Shown here: piece after piece, positions 56,301-63,912 of the stretch
How the letters are laid out: each line of letters begins with the position of its first letter
Numbering within the stretch: position 1 is the stretch's first letter
DNA from: an uncultured Eubacterium sp.
GTDB lineage: Bacteria; Bacillota; Clostridia; Lachnospirales; Lachnospiraceae
Direction of reading: 5' to 3'
Assembly (NCBI GenBank): GCA_948579355.1
Contig: CAPAOV010000010.1
Coordinates: 1 to 64,000 of the forward strand
Length of the DNA: 64,000 nucleotides
Translations under genes and position numbers: made by a program
The notes under the pieces: generated by a model
What the model was told of the DNA's origin: nothing
Databases searched by the model: none
What the model saw: only the letters and a program-made list of their open reading frames with translations

Positions 56301-59300
56301 CGTATTGGCCGTTCCTGTCGCCTTGCAGTAACTCTTATATGTGTTCCCCGCTTTATCCGTCACTTTCACATAGAGGTAGTACGTTCCCATCTGCGTGAGG
56401 TTGACAGTATAAGTACCTTTTTCAATGTCAGAGGCAGGCACCGATTTCAATCCGGTTGGCTCTGTCCCTTTGTCTTTCTCTGTTTTTGACACCAGTTTAT
56501 ACTGCACCGAGGCGATACCGCTCACCTTACTGCCACCCTCGCCATGGGCAGGCGCGGGGTCGTTAAAGGTCATCACTACCGGCACCGTCGTATCCGTGTA
56601 CCAACCGCTTGTCTTCGGCGTTGCATTGGCTTTCGCCGTCAGCGCCGGAGCGGTTCTATCAATATTTTCGATTGTAATCTGTGCCGTTCCCTGATTTCCA
56701 TTGGTGTCGGTCACAATAAAGGTATAAACACCGTTGGCACTCATCGTGATGCCAGTATACCGGTAATCGCAGGAAGAACCTTCCTCTTTTTTCAGAGATT
56801 CATTGCTAAGTGGAAGACTCGTTGTGTTTCCGGCAGAGTCTCTTATTTTGATATCTTTTATCCCGCTTTCCTCGTAGATGGCAAGTTCAATTCCTTCTGC
56901 TGCCGTCGCCCAGTCCGTATCTCTCTGATATGCGCGGACGACGGGCGCATTACCGTCCACCCCCTCTGCCACAGTCATTGGCGAACTTGTCACCACATGA
57001 CCCGCTTTATCGCTGACGGTCACATAGTAGGTACCGGCTGCGGTCAGCGTGAAACTGCCGCTTAACACAGTCGTATTGCCGCCGTTCGGCAGATTGACTG
57101 CGGTAATCGTATTGCCGTTCGCATTTACCGTGTAAGTATAGGTATCCCCTTTATTCGTACTTCCTGTCTTCTTCACCGTAACAACCGGCGCTTTGAGATT
57201 GACCGTGCAGGTACTGGAAGCCGCCGTCGCGGTATTTCCCGCATTATCCGTCACGTTAAGGTTCAGACGATAGGTGTAGGCGCTTCCGGCTGTCCCCGTC
57301 GTCACCGCCTTATAGGTGCCGTCGTTCTGTTTTGCCAGCACGGCATTTTCCGTCACCGGACTGCCGCCGTTCGTAGTCTTCGTCCATGTTCCCGTAACAT
57401 TTTTTACGCCGGAACCGCCCGCGTCGGCAGGCGTAACGGTAAGCGTTACGTTTTCGGTCTGAATCTTTTCTTCCGGCTCCGTGACCTGTGCCGCAGGCGC
57501 CATCCTGTCAATCTTTGCGGCCGTCGCAGATTTTATTATTTTTTCCCCGCCCGCGGTGAGGGTAAAGGTATAACTGCCATTCGCCGTTGCCGTATAAGTC
57601 GTGCCCGTAACGGTCTGTACCGCGCCGGACGGCGTTCTCACTGTCACTGAAGCATTTGCGGGTTTCTTTATCGTTATATTTATTTTACGCTCTCTCGCCC
57701 ATGTACTGTTGTCCACGGACAAGTTCAGCTCCGGCATCTCTCCTGAGGCGCCGCTTGAAAAATCAAAACTGCGTGAGTCATAGGCGTTCGTACCCGTGGC
57801 ATCATAAGTTGCCAGCGCATGGAGATACCATGTGCCGGAAGTCTGCCTGTTCGTTACTTTTGTTCCGCTTGTGCAGTCCATCCAGCCCGTCACCGGCATA
57901 GCTGCACTCTGTGTCCACGCATAGCTCACACTGTCCGCATTAGAAGCGGTGATAGTTGCCTGTGCCGTAGCATTGGCAATGGACGGACTTGTGATGGAAA
58001 CAGAAGGAGTCTTGTTATCCAGCGACAACGACGTGCTTCCCGTACCACCGGATGCCTTGCCGTTCGTGCCGCACATATCTTTAATCTTATCCGCACCATT
58101 TATTTTATTGACTTTCAGGGTAGAAGACGCTCCCTGCGGAATCGTTCCCGTAAAGTAGAGAACATTCGTATCCGCACCGCCCGCATAAGTAAAGGTTCCC
58201 CATGTGGTGTCCAGTGACACGCGCGTCAGGGAGCTGTTCTTATTGTCCACAATCTCATCAAAGACAAGTGGAAGTGTGACCGTATCGCCCGCCTTATGGG
58301 TACCGTAGCCAGCCCGCCCGACTTTGATAAGCTGCGGCTCCGTGTCGTCTTCCACTTTCATCCAGTCCGTATAAGAATTGACACGCCATTTGTCCGTGCC
58401 TTTTCCCGTCGCCGCAAACCACACATTTGCCTCATCCTTTATGCCATACTTCAGCCAGTCTCCATTAACGGCGCCGCTTCGCACAGAGCTGCTAAATCCG
58501 AATGAATTTGTCCTTGACGCCTCCCCCGGAACGGTTATATTTGCTTCTTTTTTATTTTCAATTTCCCATCTCGCCGTGTATTTCGCCGCCCCGAATATAC
58601 CATCGTTGATATTGATAGGGCCGTTGTGCTCATTGGCGCTGTCAAAATTATTTGGCGCATGGTCTGCCACCCATATATGCTCATAGCCGTCATCGTCTTC
58701 TTTTCCCGTAAACTGCAGACGGTAATAATATCCAGACGCCGTTGCCTTTAAGTATTCACATTCTTTAGCGGTTCCGACATCAAGGGAACGCTGGACATTG
58801 AAATTCTTCTGTCCGTGGCTCTGGTTATATCCCCTGTTGTTTCTGAAGTACGCCTGATGGTCTTTCGTGCTGCTTCTGTCCGCTACAATACAATTATCAT
58901 TATCTGTCGGGAAGTTTCTCGATTTCTCACTATATACGTTTCTGTTTACCGTGTAAGCGCTGGCTTTAGCCATCGTTCTCTGCGCTTTCACAGAGCTGCC
59001 AAGCGCGCCGCCTCCGTCGACGCGGTACAGTTCCATCCAGTAGACACGGTCCGCATTCGTGTAAGCAGTAGCCGGTTTGCCGGAAACCGGCTGATTTACT
59101 CCTTTTTCACTGATTGTAACGGTCTTCTGTGTCTCACCCTCGGCAAAGCTCAGATAAGACGCCTTTTCGCTAAAATGGATACCGCTCACGGCAGAACCAT
59201 TGACCGTGCGGTAATAAACTTTCTGTCTCCCGTCGGTCCCCCCGCTCCTCGTGACCGTAAAGGTGCTATTTCCATTATTCTTTATAGTGAAGTTTCCATA

Positions 59301-60881
59301 CTGTTTTCCATTGATACTGAATCCTACCTGTTCGCCGTACCAGACTTCCCCGGCAGCATTTTTCGCATAGGCGCGGGCATAATAGTCGATACCGTCCACA
59401 ATCTGCTCCGCCGCCACTTTGAGCGAACCGTTTTTTGTCTTAACCGGTGTCGCCGTTTTCTTCTGTCCGTTGCAAAGCGCCAATGTAGGGTTTTTCATAA
59501 CGCCCCACACAAAGCCTGTCTCCGCAATATTTTCCCCACCGGTACCGAGAAGTGTGGCGGAGAGGTTGAAACTGTCCCTGCCGCTCACACGCGCCGCCGT
59601 CGCCGCAGACAGCTCCAGCGGTTTTGGCAGTACGGTGACTTTCAGCTTCGCCGTCTCGTCAGGAAAGCCTGTCTCTTTCGCCGTATAAGTCACGGTGTAT
59701 GTACCGACGGCTGCCGGTGTGACCGTCTTTGTCCAAGACACACTGCCATTAGATGACTTTATAAATGCCCTGTACCATGTATCATCTATTTTACTATCTT
59801 CCAAAATCGTCGTCTCTGCGTCGGTCAGGTGAATCATCGGCCCCCGAATCACCGTGGCAGTCGTTGTCACCGTATCAGAGATTCCACCCTGCGGGGACAC
59901 GGCATAACAGTTGAGAGGGGTTTCTCCCTCCGGCGCATCCACAGACAACGTTACCGGAACGGAAAATCTGCCGTCTTTGTCTGCTACTGCGCTAAATTCC
60001 TCACCTGCCACTTCCACACAGACGGTACAGCCGGGGTCAGCCGTACCTGTCACATTGCTGGTCCTGCCGACTACCAGCGACGGCCGTGTAACCGTCAGCA
60101 CCGGCTTGCGGGGCGGCTCCGGAAGTTCTCCTACGCCAAGCAGCACATAGCGGCTCCATTTCTGTCCGGGAGCTACCGTGCCGCTCCACGACCATGCCAT
60201 ACCGCTGTCGCCGTCATAAACTTTTGTTTTATCCGCGAGGTCGTTAAAAATATTTTCCGGCGCACTCGCATAACCGCCATACCAGAGTGTATCAACCGTA
60301 GGCGCTACCAGATTGTATGTATAGTCATTCCGCGGTGCTCCTTCCATCTTCAGACCGTTTGCGGTGCCGACGACAGGCGCACAGTCATTGCCACCAATCA
60401 TAACGTCCGCCGAAGAGCCGATTTGAAAATTCTGCACCGTGGAGCCTTTGTTCACTACCGTATAACGGATACGGGCATATCTGCCATTATAAACTAACGC
60501 TATATCCCGTGAGCCATAGAGAGAACTGCCCATGGCAACATCTCTCGGAGCGCCCCATTCTACTTTCATGCCTCCTGCGCAAGACACGGTACGGTAGCCC
60601 TGATTTAAAAAGGTCGTCTGTATCTCCCTGCCATTGTCCCGACCCCATATCTTAAATACATTCAGACCCTGAGTAAAACCGTTGCCGCTCTCGTTATTTG
60701 CGTACTTCATATAGGTACCCTGTCCATTGTCAGACGTTTCCGCCGCCGCTGTCGCTGCACGCACCGGAACTGCCCCTGATATTTCAGGACAGGACGTAAC
60801 AAACATACACAGAGCAATCAGCGCCGCCAATATGCGCAGTCGCCTCTTCCTTCCTGATTTTATGTGATTGCGTTCATTCAT
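47379..60881 (-). CDS. Giant (4500-residue) modular secreted surface protein with InlB-type repeats
   Basis: A signal peptide (about 1-43: RKRRLRILAALIALCMFVTS, ending VRA) is followed by a beta-rich N-terminal region, a Calx-beta-like domain (about 530-620), then many Ig-like units of the type DKTAPxx...ITxxDxAGNxT. InlB/Listeria-type repeats, each ending in a (L)xYAKW-like block, occur near residues 1620-1760, 2390, 3020 and 3815. A Thr-Pro hinge (TPTVTPTATPTATPTLTPKP, about 4275-4292), a fibronectin-like unit and a basic Big_2-type end (about 4427-4500) finish it. No LPXTG or membrane tail is present. It likely acts as an adhesin; ligand unknown. Confidence 0.9.
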   Translation of the reverse strand: MNERNHIKSGRKRRLRILAALIALCMFVTSCPEISGAVPVRAATAAAETSDNGQGTYMKYANNESGNGFTQGLNVFKIWGRDNGREIQTTFLNQGYRTVSCAGGMKVEWGAPRDVAMGSSLYGSRDIALVYNGRYARIRYTVVNKGSTVQNFQIGSSADVMIGGNDCAPVVGTANGLKMEGAPRNDYTYNLVAPTVDTLWYGGYASAPENIFNDLADKTKVYDGDSGMAWSWSGTVAPGQKWSRYVLLGVGELPEPPRKPVLTVTRPSLVVGRTSNVTGTADPGCTVCVEVAGEEFSAVADKDGRFSVPVTLSVDAPEGETPLNCYAVSPQGGISDTVTTTATVIRGPMIHLTDAETTILEDSKIDDTWYRAFIKSSNGSVSWTKTVTPAAVGTYTVTYTAKETGFPDETAKLKVTVLPKPLELSAATAARVSGRDSFNLSATLLGTGGENIAETGFVWGVMKNPTLALCNGQKKTATPVKTKNGSLKVAAEQIVDGIDYYARAYAKNAAGEVWYGEQVGFSINGKQYGNFTIKNNGNSTFTVTRSGGTDGRQKVYYRTVNGSAVSGIHFSEKASYLSFAEGETQKTVTISEKGVNQPVSGKPATAYTNADRVYWMELYRVDGGGALGSSVKAQRTMAKASAYTVNRNVYSEKSRNFPTDNDNCIVADRSSTKDHQAYFRNNRGYNQSHGQKNFNVQRSLDVGTAKECEYLKATASGYYYRLQFTGKEDDDGYEHIWVADHAPNNFDSANEHNGPININDGIFGAAKYTARWEIENKKEANITVPGEASRTNSFGFSSSVRSGAVNGDWLKYGIKDEANVWFAATGKGTDKWRVNSYTDWMKVEDDTEPQLIKVGRAGYGTHKAGDTVTLPLVFDEIVDNKNSSLTRVSLDTTWGTFTYAGGADTNVLYFTGTIPQGASSTLKVNKINGADKIKDMCGTNGKASGGTGSTSLSLDNKTPSVSITSPSIANATAQATITASNADSVSYAWTQSAAMPVTGWMDCTSGTKVTNRQTSGTWYLHALATYDATGTNAYDSRSFDFSSGASGEMPELNLSVDNSTWARERKINITIKKPANASVTVRTPSGAVQTVTGTTYTATANGSYTFTLTAGGEKIIKSATAAKIDRMAPAAQVTEPEEKIQTENVTLTVTPADAGGSGVKNVTGTWTKTTNGGSPVTENAVLAKQNDGTYKAVTTGTAGSAYTYRLNLNVTDNAGNTATAASSTCTVNLKAPVVTVKKTGSTNKGDTYTYTVNANGNTITAVNLPNGGNTTVLSGSFTLTAAGTYYVTVSDKAGHVVTSSPMTVAEGVDGNAPVVRAYQRDTDWATAAEGIELAIYEESGIKDIKIRDSAGNTTSLPLSNESLKKEEGSSCDYRYTGITMSANGVYTFIVTDTNGNQGTAQITIENIDRTAPALTAKANATPKTSGWYTDTTVPVVMTFNDPAPAHGEGGSKVSGIASVQYKLVSKTEKDKGTEPTGLKSVPASDIEKGTYTVNLTQMGTYYLYVKVTDKAGNTYKSYCKATGTANTLEIKKDQSKGSLVSLTGPATAQREADGLAMTIKVNYGPSGAQMTAAGQSAPIGTLPAHDGTSTKQGSVTYTTKYVGVNRCYIEPTSWGSQYYWTYYVRRVIFDSQGGSDVPSLLVWTKQNSTSAATTVDCKVEKPQDPTRKGYTFGGWYTDAACTDGSEFDFSDSQTQVRTDITLYAKWTADVYQVDYHLNMPGYIIHKDETGKQNYSKYKEYTETPYEAPEDKKTYLYGQNMALPMPVLPNKVDTYTLTGFTFDGWYDNPQYTGRKYTSIGAEETGDKQYYARWKDTTAPTFYTTWYWGSYGPNSWYDVSHYGIAFRDNAELDEETMQVQVDGGEWTEPDYIGRPGFSYSDAWVVRAPLPSKEISEGRHTVRARVRDKAGNLCVSSEHIVKIDRKNPVITGELTYSVEPRERYIKDNELVSKDTADSKRILFFNKAPTIRISAEDNPTEGGDIYSGLWKLQYTLTEQDMETGTQKPETEEPRYQNPQTKTVYFKDYSKGIRSGTIEFTLPENWRGTVTNIRVYDCAGNYVTVTPAIGEVVVDTVPPVIGDINGYQFYFNPSITVHEEPENKWYTQEELADRNFTRIFAQVDSCGREVTANTGLEDWRWLVNGKEVKRGRTIPWGALTSDSIDIQDFTGVNDITLEIIDYAGNTATANMTLKIKGGKERTPEAALDYPADALTQVVKNADYAVTVDGTTYTVNSGGAGRIPFVLTHDVAESIAAGVEVDLCGKEITIVKKGITENGEKCTDDSAPQTLSVNERPQALDESKIAFDAELLEDAEDAEISLTIEADNYAYEYSADAGRNWKEVPADSKIKNLPKGEILIRAKAKANTAGQNDGWPHGRQSSKTIGSSAGKIIAEFNLNDGGTNTAAGQPESQTVTYKSTLEEPEAPTREGYEFMGWYPASSLYESGGTTDTAWRFLGAENANTVGEILGTDRDSYKDRVQQGNGSIKVTLFAGWRETTAPELSAVLETDTSENGSGQMVDVTGNDRYYPNLRIKLTYSDNIGVTKLYYKPYKQTTGSYSELYMGDATENGTGSSGGTQYTLPYTNLSEGSRTYTFKAVDAAGNETVREVTYKLDKTPPVLGEASFTSGHKNIWHWIIRKNLNVTIPVTESGGSTLNRVEYICTPFTSAAAEAELTTEVSEASLDTDNAVSGNASLSGNTATISLANHFKDGFKGAITVVAVDNAGNRSQMKRIGVEVPGVRGLFMENNAPVIDVKANGAVLSQDYYDTAPELSIHVEDKKNGIEKNAGIASIKWRIDRTPRGGKKETGKTHTVKADFDAAPTRDYTFTLNELAGKTGVFDVVVTAVDQAGNQTTKTVKVNVKSKAETPDFTIDYKNEKLTGLVPNAEYDVRGETITADENGCIGIAEEWFGTNFQISRRAYSEELLDSDYVAAVITERPQAPEISVAEDETIRGKNDARISGVTDDMEYSADGGSTWTDVQADDLQDLTEGKGKLNVPAGLIQVRIKANDSTPHGVEAQVTPKAGRTLTVKFNPMGGSNVPEITDKSWHDTVEKPDDPTRAGHEFLGWYREAKGTVQWHFGKDGETADLLTEDVTLYAKWRDSEKPALDAALKSGADGSTAEDADTDKWYANLSFKLTYADNIGVTKLWVRKDDGDYVLVGSTDGADGSTDISDIVPQGKTADGYVQYHFIYSDIADGSHTYTFMAEDADGNQIETEALTAKLDTTAPVMGEVSFDSGYKNLWDWIVRNDSLQITVPITEAQSGVEEVAYTLTPADGDGGDVITGTARAEKVSDGSMDYRAEISVDSDFKGTIRIEAADKAGNEARAKIIGADGNGVNGVIVEDNAPMITVRADRDVTGTSLAEISSSMSLSEEYYQTAPALTVDVTDEESDSLSGLVTGGIASLSYQIGDGAPKSVEHNYTDKMVTKDSFIIPAAEIPTGETDVIITAIDHAGNQTQKRLTIRVKTPFDKPQAKIGYVEETLTGLTKDARYWIKVEGDDDGAMLTADSDGKITLEGSWIGKVLTIVQISSENARSDSPAQSITIPERPAAPELSTVDESHPLRRDGKITGLTAGKAYEISEDGGNMWKWRDAVVTGTEITGLSGVGSAISEATASGGIYHVRAKAVDGADGTGSFTSKAAVVTIQSGPIEKYPAPNAVIDYRQTSLTELEANAEYKLEYEKDGETVTELGTTDEDGNMLIYEEWMGKDCRIIRSGYGLPGADSDAQNLTIPSRPEAPAPIGKEVSVDGSEDGKLTGLIAGAAYEISTDGGETWTEKTADESGCITGLGVAEYVVRIPATDTEFSSLPSEAVRVNGHYAVTLHGVGGNAGTTLTDYIEGTGATLPADWTKSGYTFAGWYDNADYSGEAVTDISGTDTGAKEYWAKWKDDIAPVIGTLKYNYEPKHFRQWLIGKDSLIITVPVTEEGSGADEITYTVTPEGGTASEETSAIEDGKAKITISADFKGTIRITCADKAGNISEAVMAGEELGAAGFIIENHAPQIDFQTDADAVQGEYETAPAVTVSVTDDKDNAISAGLSSVTYKIGNGEETSLSADFTTDIKTDVSFVIPADKFEAGETVITVTAIDNAGNQKTETQTIRVHTHAIKGTVSKDVEKGENAPETKFSTDTKELAETILTEKEKAEIEKGTDVKFILNVKDAEDTVSSGDKAVVQEVLKTSSEVRGFVIGQYLDISLFKVIGTERSAISETAKKLTIVINVPDSLKSKDSGKKRTYAIIRVHDGVAETLTDLDDVDDTITIATDRFSVYAIVYKEAGGVTPTPTVTPTATPTATPTLTPKPDITGDKLSDNIVKLHSNLKGKQKGKKLQISWGRVNDADGYDVYVQYCGKKFGKKSLKQVKGGKKTTLTIKKINGKKLNTKKNYKLYVRAYQWKDGKKITLAKTMNIHVAGKDSRKYTNVKNIKLKKISYTMKKGGSVKLRPKAVLYNKRKKQLSVKHTKEFRYMSSNKKIATVTAGGKIKAKGIGSCTIYVFAKNGCKRKLRIKIEK

Positions 60882-61100
60882 CTCTCATACCTCCATTTTT
60901 CAGAAATATTATTGCCTGCAATTGTAACATAAAAAAAATGCTTTTTCTGCTTTTGGGAATGGAACGCACTTTTTGAGGTACAATTTGCACAATTTCTTCC
61001 GACGGAGGGGAAAAACGAATGTTTTATTTGCAAATAAATTCAGAAAATACTATAATTAGAGCGGCATTGACATCAGTATGGTACAGGAACGGAGGTAATT
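60882..61100. promoter_or_regulatory. Divergent promoter region of the giant gene and purF
   Basis: For purF, TTGCAA (61028-61033) and TATAAT (61051-61056) have a 17-base spacer. For the giant gene an extended -10, TGTTACAAT on the minus strand (-10 at 60926-60921), has no good -35. An ATG at 61019 with GGAGGGG eight bases before it opens a 33-codon frame that ends at 61120 inside purF; it begins upstream of the mapped promoter, so its use is doubtful. Confidence 0.55.
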
Positions 61101-62537
61101 ATGGACTCACAAATAAATGAATGGGATTTCGACAGCCTGCATGAAGAGTGCGGCGTCTTTGGCGCCTATGATTTGGACGGAGGCGATATCGCTTCTACGA
61201 TTTATTACGGTTTGTTTGCGTTACAACATCGGGGACAGGAAAGCTGCGGTATCGCCGTCAGCGATACCGCGGGCCCCAAGGGGAAAGTGCTGTCTGTTCG
61301 GGGAATGGGACTTGTAAATGAAGTGTTTGATTCTGAAAAACTGGAGAAGCTTTCGGGTAATATCGGTGTCGGCCACGTCCGCTACTCGACCGCCGGCGCC
61401 AGCAACGCCCAGAATATCCAGCCGTTAGTATTAAATTATGTAAAAGGCACTCTGATGCTTGCCCACAATGGCAATCTGGTGAACGCACCGACTCTCCGTC
61501 GGGAACTTGAATATACGGGAGCGATTTTCCAGACTACGATTGATACCGAAATGATTGCCTATCATATAGCCAGAGAGCGTTTACATACATCTTCAGCGGA
61601 AGACGCTGTGAAAAATGCAATGAAAAAACTCAAAGGAGCTTATTCCCTTGTGATTTCCAGTCCGTGCAAACTGATTGGCGCGCGCGACCCCTTTGGCTTC
61701 CGCCCTCTCGTTATTGGTAAACGTGAGAATATGTATATTCTCGCCAGTGAAACCTGTGCGCTGGACGCGGTAGGCGCAGAATTTATTCGTGATGTCAAAC
61801 CGGGAGAAATTGTGAAACTGGACAAAAACGGAATTACTTCAGACGAAAGTATGTGCACGGTTAAACCCGCCCGTTGTATTTTTGAATATATTTATTTTGC
61901 CCGCCCCGACAGTTTTGTCGATGGGATTAGCGTATACAATTCCCGCATTATGGCGGGCAGAATTTTGGCGCAAATGCATCCGGCTAACGCAGATATTGTC
62001 ATTGGAGTACCGGATTCTGGCAATGCAGCGGCAATGGGATTTGCCCTTGAAGCAGGGATTCCTTACGGCACCGGATTTGTGAAGAACAGTTACGTGGGGC
62101 GGACGTTCATCAAACCAAAACAGTCTTCACGGGAATCCAGCGTCAATATTAAACTGAACGCGCTGAAAGAAGTTGTCGGCGGTAAACGTGTTGTGATGGT
62201 AGATGACTCGATTGTACGGGGAACGACGAGCGGACATATCGTACAAATGCTCAAAGACGCCGGCGCCACCGAAGTTCATGTGCGCATTAGTTCTCCCCCA
62301 TTTCTCTATCCCTGCTACTTCGGGACAGACGTTCCGAGCTGTGAACAGCTAATCGCCCACGAACATACCGTTGAGCAGATTTGCGAACTCATCGGTGCCA
62401 ATTCACTGGGATATCTGGACGGAAAGAGACTGCCGGAACTTATCGGCGGGGATACCGGATACTGTGACGCCTGCTTTTCCGGTAATTATCCGGTGGCGCC
62501 GCCGGAGGAAGATATCCGCGGGGAGTATGCGCGGTAA
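61101..62537 (+). CDS. purF: Amidophosphoribosyltransferase
   Basis: The 478-aa enzyme makes phosphoribosylamine from PRPP and glutamine, the first step of purine synthesis. After a 16-residue propeptide the catalytic Cys17 starts ECGVFGAYD. The glutaminase part also has HRGQESCGI and LVLNYVKGTLMLAHNGNL. The PRPP-binding motif is VVMVDDSIVRGTTS. C-terminal YCDACFSG plus other Cys residues match the 4Fe-4S form of the Bacillus type. GGAGG lies 5 bases before the ATG. It stands alone, not with other pur genes. Confidence 0.96.
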   Translation: MDSQINEWDFDSLHEECGVFGAYDLDGGDIASTIYYGLFALQHRGQESCGIAVSDTAGPKGKVLSVRGMGLVNEVFDSEKLEKLSGNIGVGHVRYSTAGASNAQNIQPLVLNYVKGTLMLAHNGNLVNAPTLRRELEYTGAIFQTTIDTEMIAYHIARERLHTSSAEDAVKNAMKKLKGAYSLVISSPCKLIGARDPFGFRPLVIGKRENMYILASETCALDAVGAEFIRDVKPGEIVKLDKNGITSDESMCTVKPARCIFEYIYFARPDSFVDGISVYNSRIMAGRILAQMHPANADIVIGVPDSGNAAAMGFALEAGIPYGTGFVKNSYVGRTFIKPKQSSRESSVNIKLNALKEVVGGKRVVMVDDSIVRGTTSGHIVQMLKDAGATEVHVRISSPPFLYPCYFGTDVPSCEQLIAHEHTVEQICELIGANSLGYLDGKRLPELIGGDTGYCDACFSGNYPVAPPEEDIRGEYAR

Positions 62538-62551
62538 TAGCGCGCATACTC
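62523..62551 (+). terminator. Perfect hairpin around the purF stop codon
   Basis: GAGTATGCGCG (62523-62533) and CGCGCATACTC (62541-62551) form an 11-bp stem with the TAA stop codon in the 7-base loop. No T run follows, so it is either a weak terminator or an mRNA 3' structure. purF and the next gene converge here. Confidence 0.5.
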
Positions 62552-62583
62552 TACCCCCTTGCCGATATCGTAAATTTAACTTT

Positions 62584-63558
62584 TTAAAAGAAATCTTTTA
62601 TCAGCCTATTTTGAAAGGATTCCCAAGAAGCATCTCTATTTACCAATATCCCCTGAATCCTTGTTCTCTCATTTGCGCGCGTTTCCCTTTTTACGGATAA
62701 AATTTTTAATATTTTGTTATCCGTACACTCCCTGATTTTATCGTTCATCAACACAAAATCCCCCGCAATAATACGTCCGCAACAAGTCTCCGTATTTAAC
62801 CGTTCTTCTCTCTGTTTTCCCATATAAAAATAAAAACGGTAAAAATTTTGCTTATTATGATAGCGGTAATTACTTCCCTCCCGACAATAATTTGCAGCCA
62901 CCCGCCAGTCTGATATTTTAGATTCGTACCGCCGCCAGTTACCATTAATTGACTTGAAAAATTCCTCTGCCAACCGGTTAAATGGTAATTCATCATCAAA
63001 ATGAACGGATTGTGTCATTCCCCCGTCGCCCTCTTCGTGGGGAATAAAAGAATGGCTGTAATGATTAAGCGCTCTTATAATAGAGTTCAAAGCTTGTTTT
63101 TGTGCCTCCGGCATTCCACACGGAAAGCCGTCATTTTTCTGACTCGGGTCATCCAGTCTGAGATTTTCTTTCGGGCCGGAAAAGGTATTCATTGGCAGCC
63201 ACGCAATTTCATTTAGCGCTTTATAAAGCTCCACATTCTGTTCCTTTACAATATCACCATTTCCTTTTTTAGTTACGCATTCACCCAAATGAAATTTCCC
63301 TTTGCCATCATAAATTATTTCATCCAGCACCTCGCTGATATTAATACCGGATTTTCCGATAGCACAGTCCAACTGCGCCCACATTTTGTCAACTCCTCCG
63401 GCATTCGAAACTTTTAACTTTTTTAAATAGCAAAGGGCCAGTACGCCAAGATAAAACATCCTCGGATAGGAAATTATGTGATGCCTGCATATTCTTTCAG
63501 GTAATCCATCCCCACTTTTTTTCTTTCTCCTATAATAATAACAAATTGATATTTTCAT
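62584..63558 (-). CDS. Hypothetical protein, unrecognised
   Basis: The 324-aa protein has no domain I know. It begins with a basic stretch, then a short hydrophobic segment (RMFYLGVLALCYLKKLKV, about 33-50), followed by mixed soluble sequence with LNHYSHSFIPHEEG in the middle and a C-terminal part holding CCGRIIAGDFVLMND. GGGGGAG lies 7 bases before ATG 63558; the ATG two codons earlier is too close. It stands alone, convergent with purF and divergent from the gene at 63672. Confidence 0.65.
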   Translation of the reverse strand: MKISICYYYRRKKKSGDGLPERICRHHIISYPRMFYLGVLALCYLKKLKVSNAGGVDKMWAQLDCAIGKSGINISEVLDEIIYDGKGKFHLGECVTKKGNGDIVKEQNVELYKALNEIAWLPMNTFSGPKENLRLDDPSQKNDGFPCGMPEAQKQALNSIIRALNHYSHSFIPHEEGDGGMTQSVHFDDELPFNRLAEEFFKSINGNWRRYESKISDWRVAANYCREGSNYRYHNKQNFYRFYFYMGKQREERLNTETCCGRIIAGDFVLMNDKIRECTDNKILKILSVKRETRANERTRIQGILVNRDASWESFQNRLIKDFF

Positions 63559-63671
63559 TTTCATTCTCCCCCTCTTTTTATAAAATATATTTATGTTTTG
63601 TCCAAATATGCTTGTTCTTTTTTGCTGTCGATTTCATACAATTAAATAAAAGGCATAGAAAGGATGGTTGT

Positions 63672-63911
63672 ATGAAACAATTAAGTGAACTGTTTGAAAA
63701 TCAGATTTTTTTAATGGACATAGGTGTAACCCAGTCTGTCACGCTGGACGGAGAAGTTGTAAAAGTAGGAAGATATGCTGCTTTTTCACCTAACAAAGGG
63801 CAGGAAGGACATCAGGCAATCGAGGTTAGCGACGACCTCTCTTATCTATGTAACAAGTACCATATCGCTGCAGATAATGTATGCGTTCTGGATATAGAAG
63901 GGGGAATGTAA
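63672..63911 (+). CDS. Small hypothetical protein
   Basis: The 79-aa acidic protein begins MKQLSELFENQIFLMDIGVTQSVTLDG and ends VCVLDIEGGM. ATG 63672 is preceded by an AAAGGATGG-type site; the longer frame from 63546 has none. It is followed after one base by the next start codon, which suggests an operon. I do not recognise a family. Confidence 0.6.
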   Translation: MKQLSELFENQIFLMDIGVTQSVTLDGEVVKVGRYAAFSPNKGQEGHQAIEVSDDLSYLCNKYHIAADNVCVLDIEGGM

Positions 63912-63912
63912 T

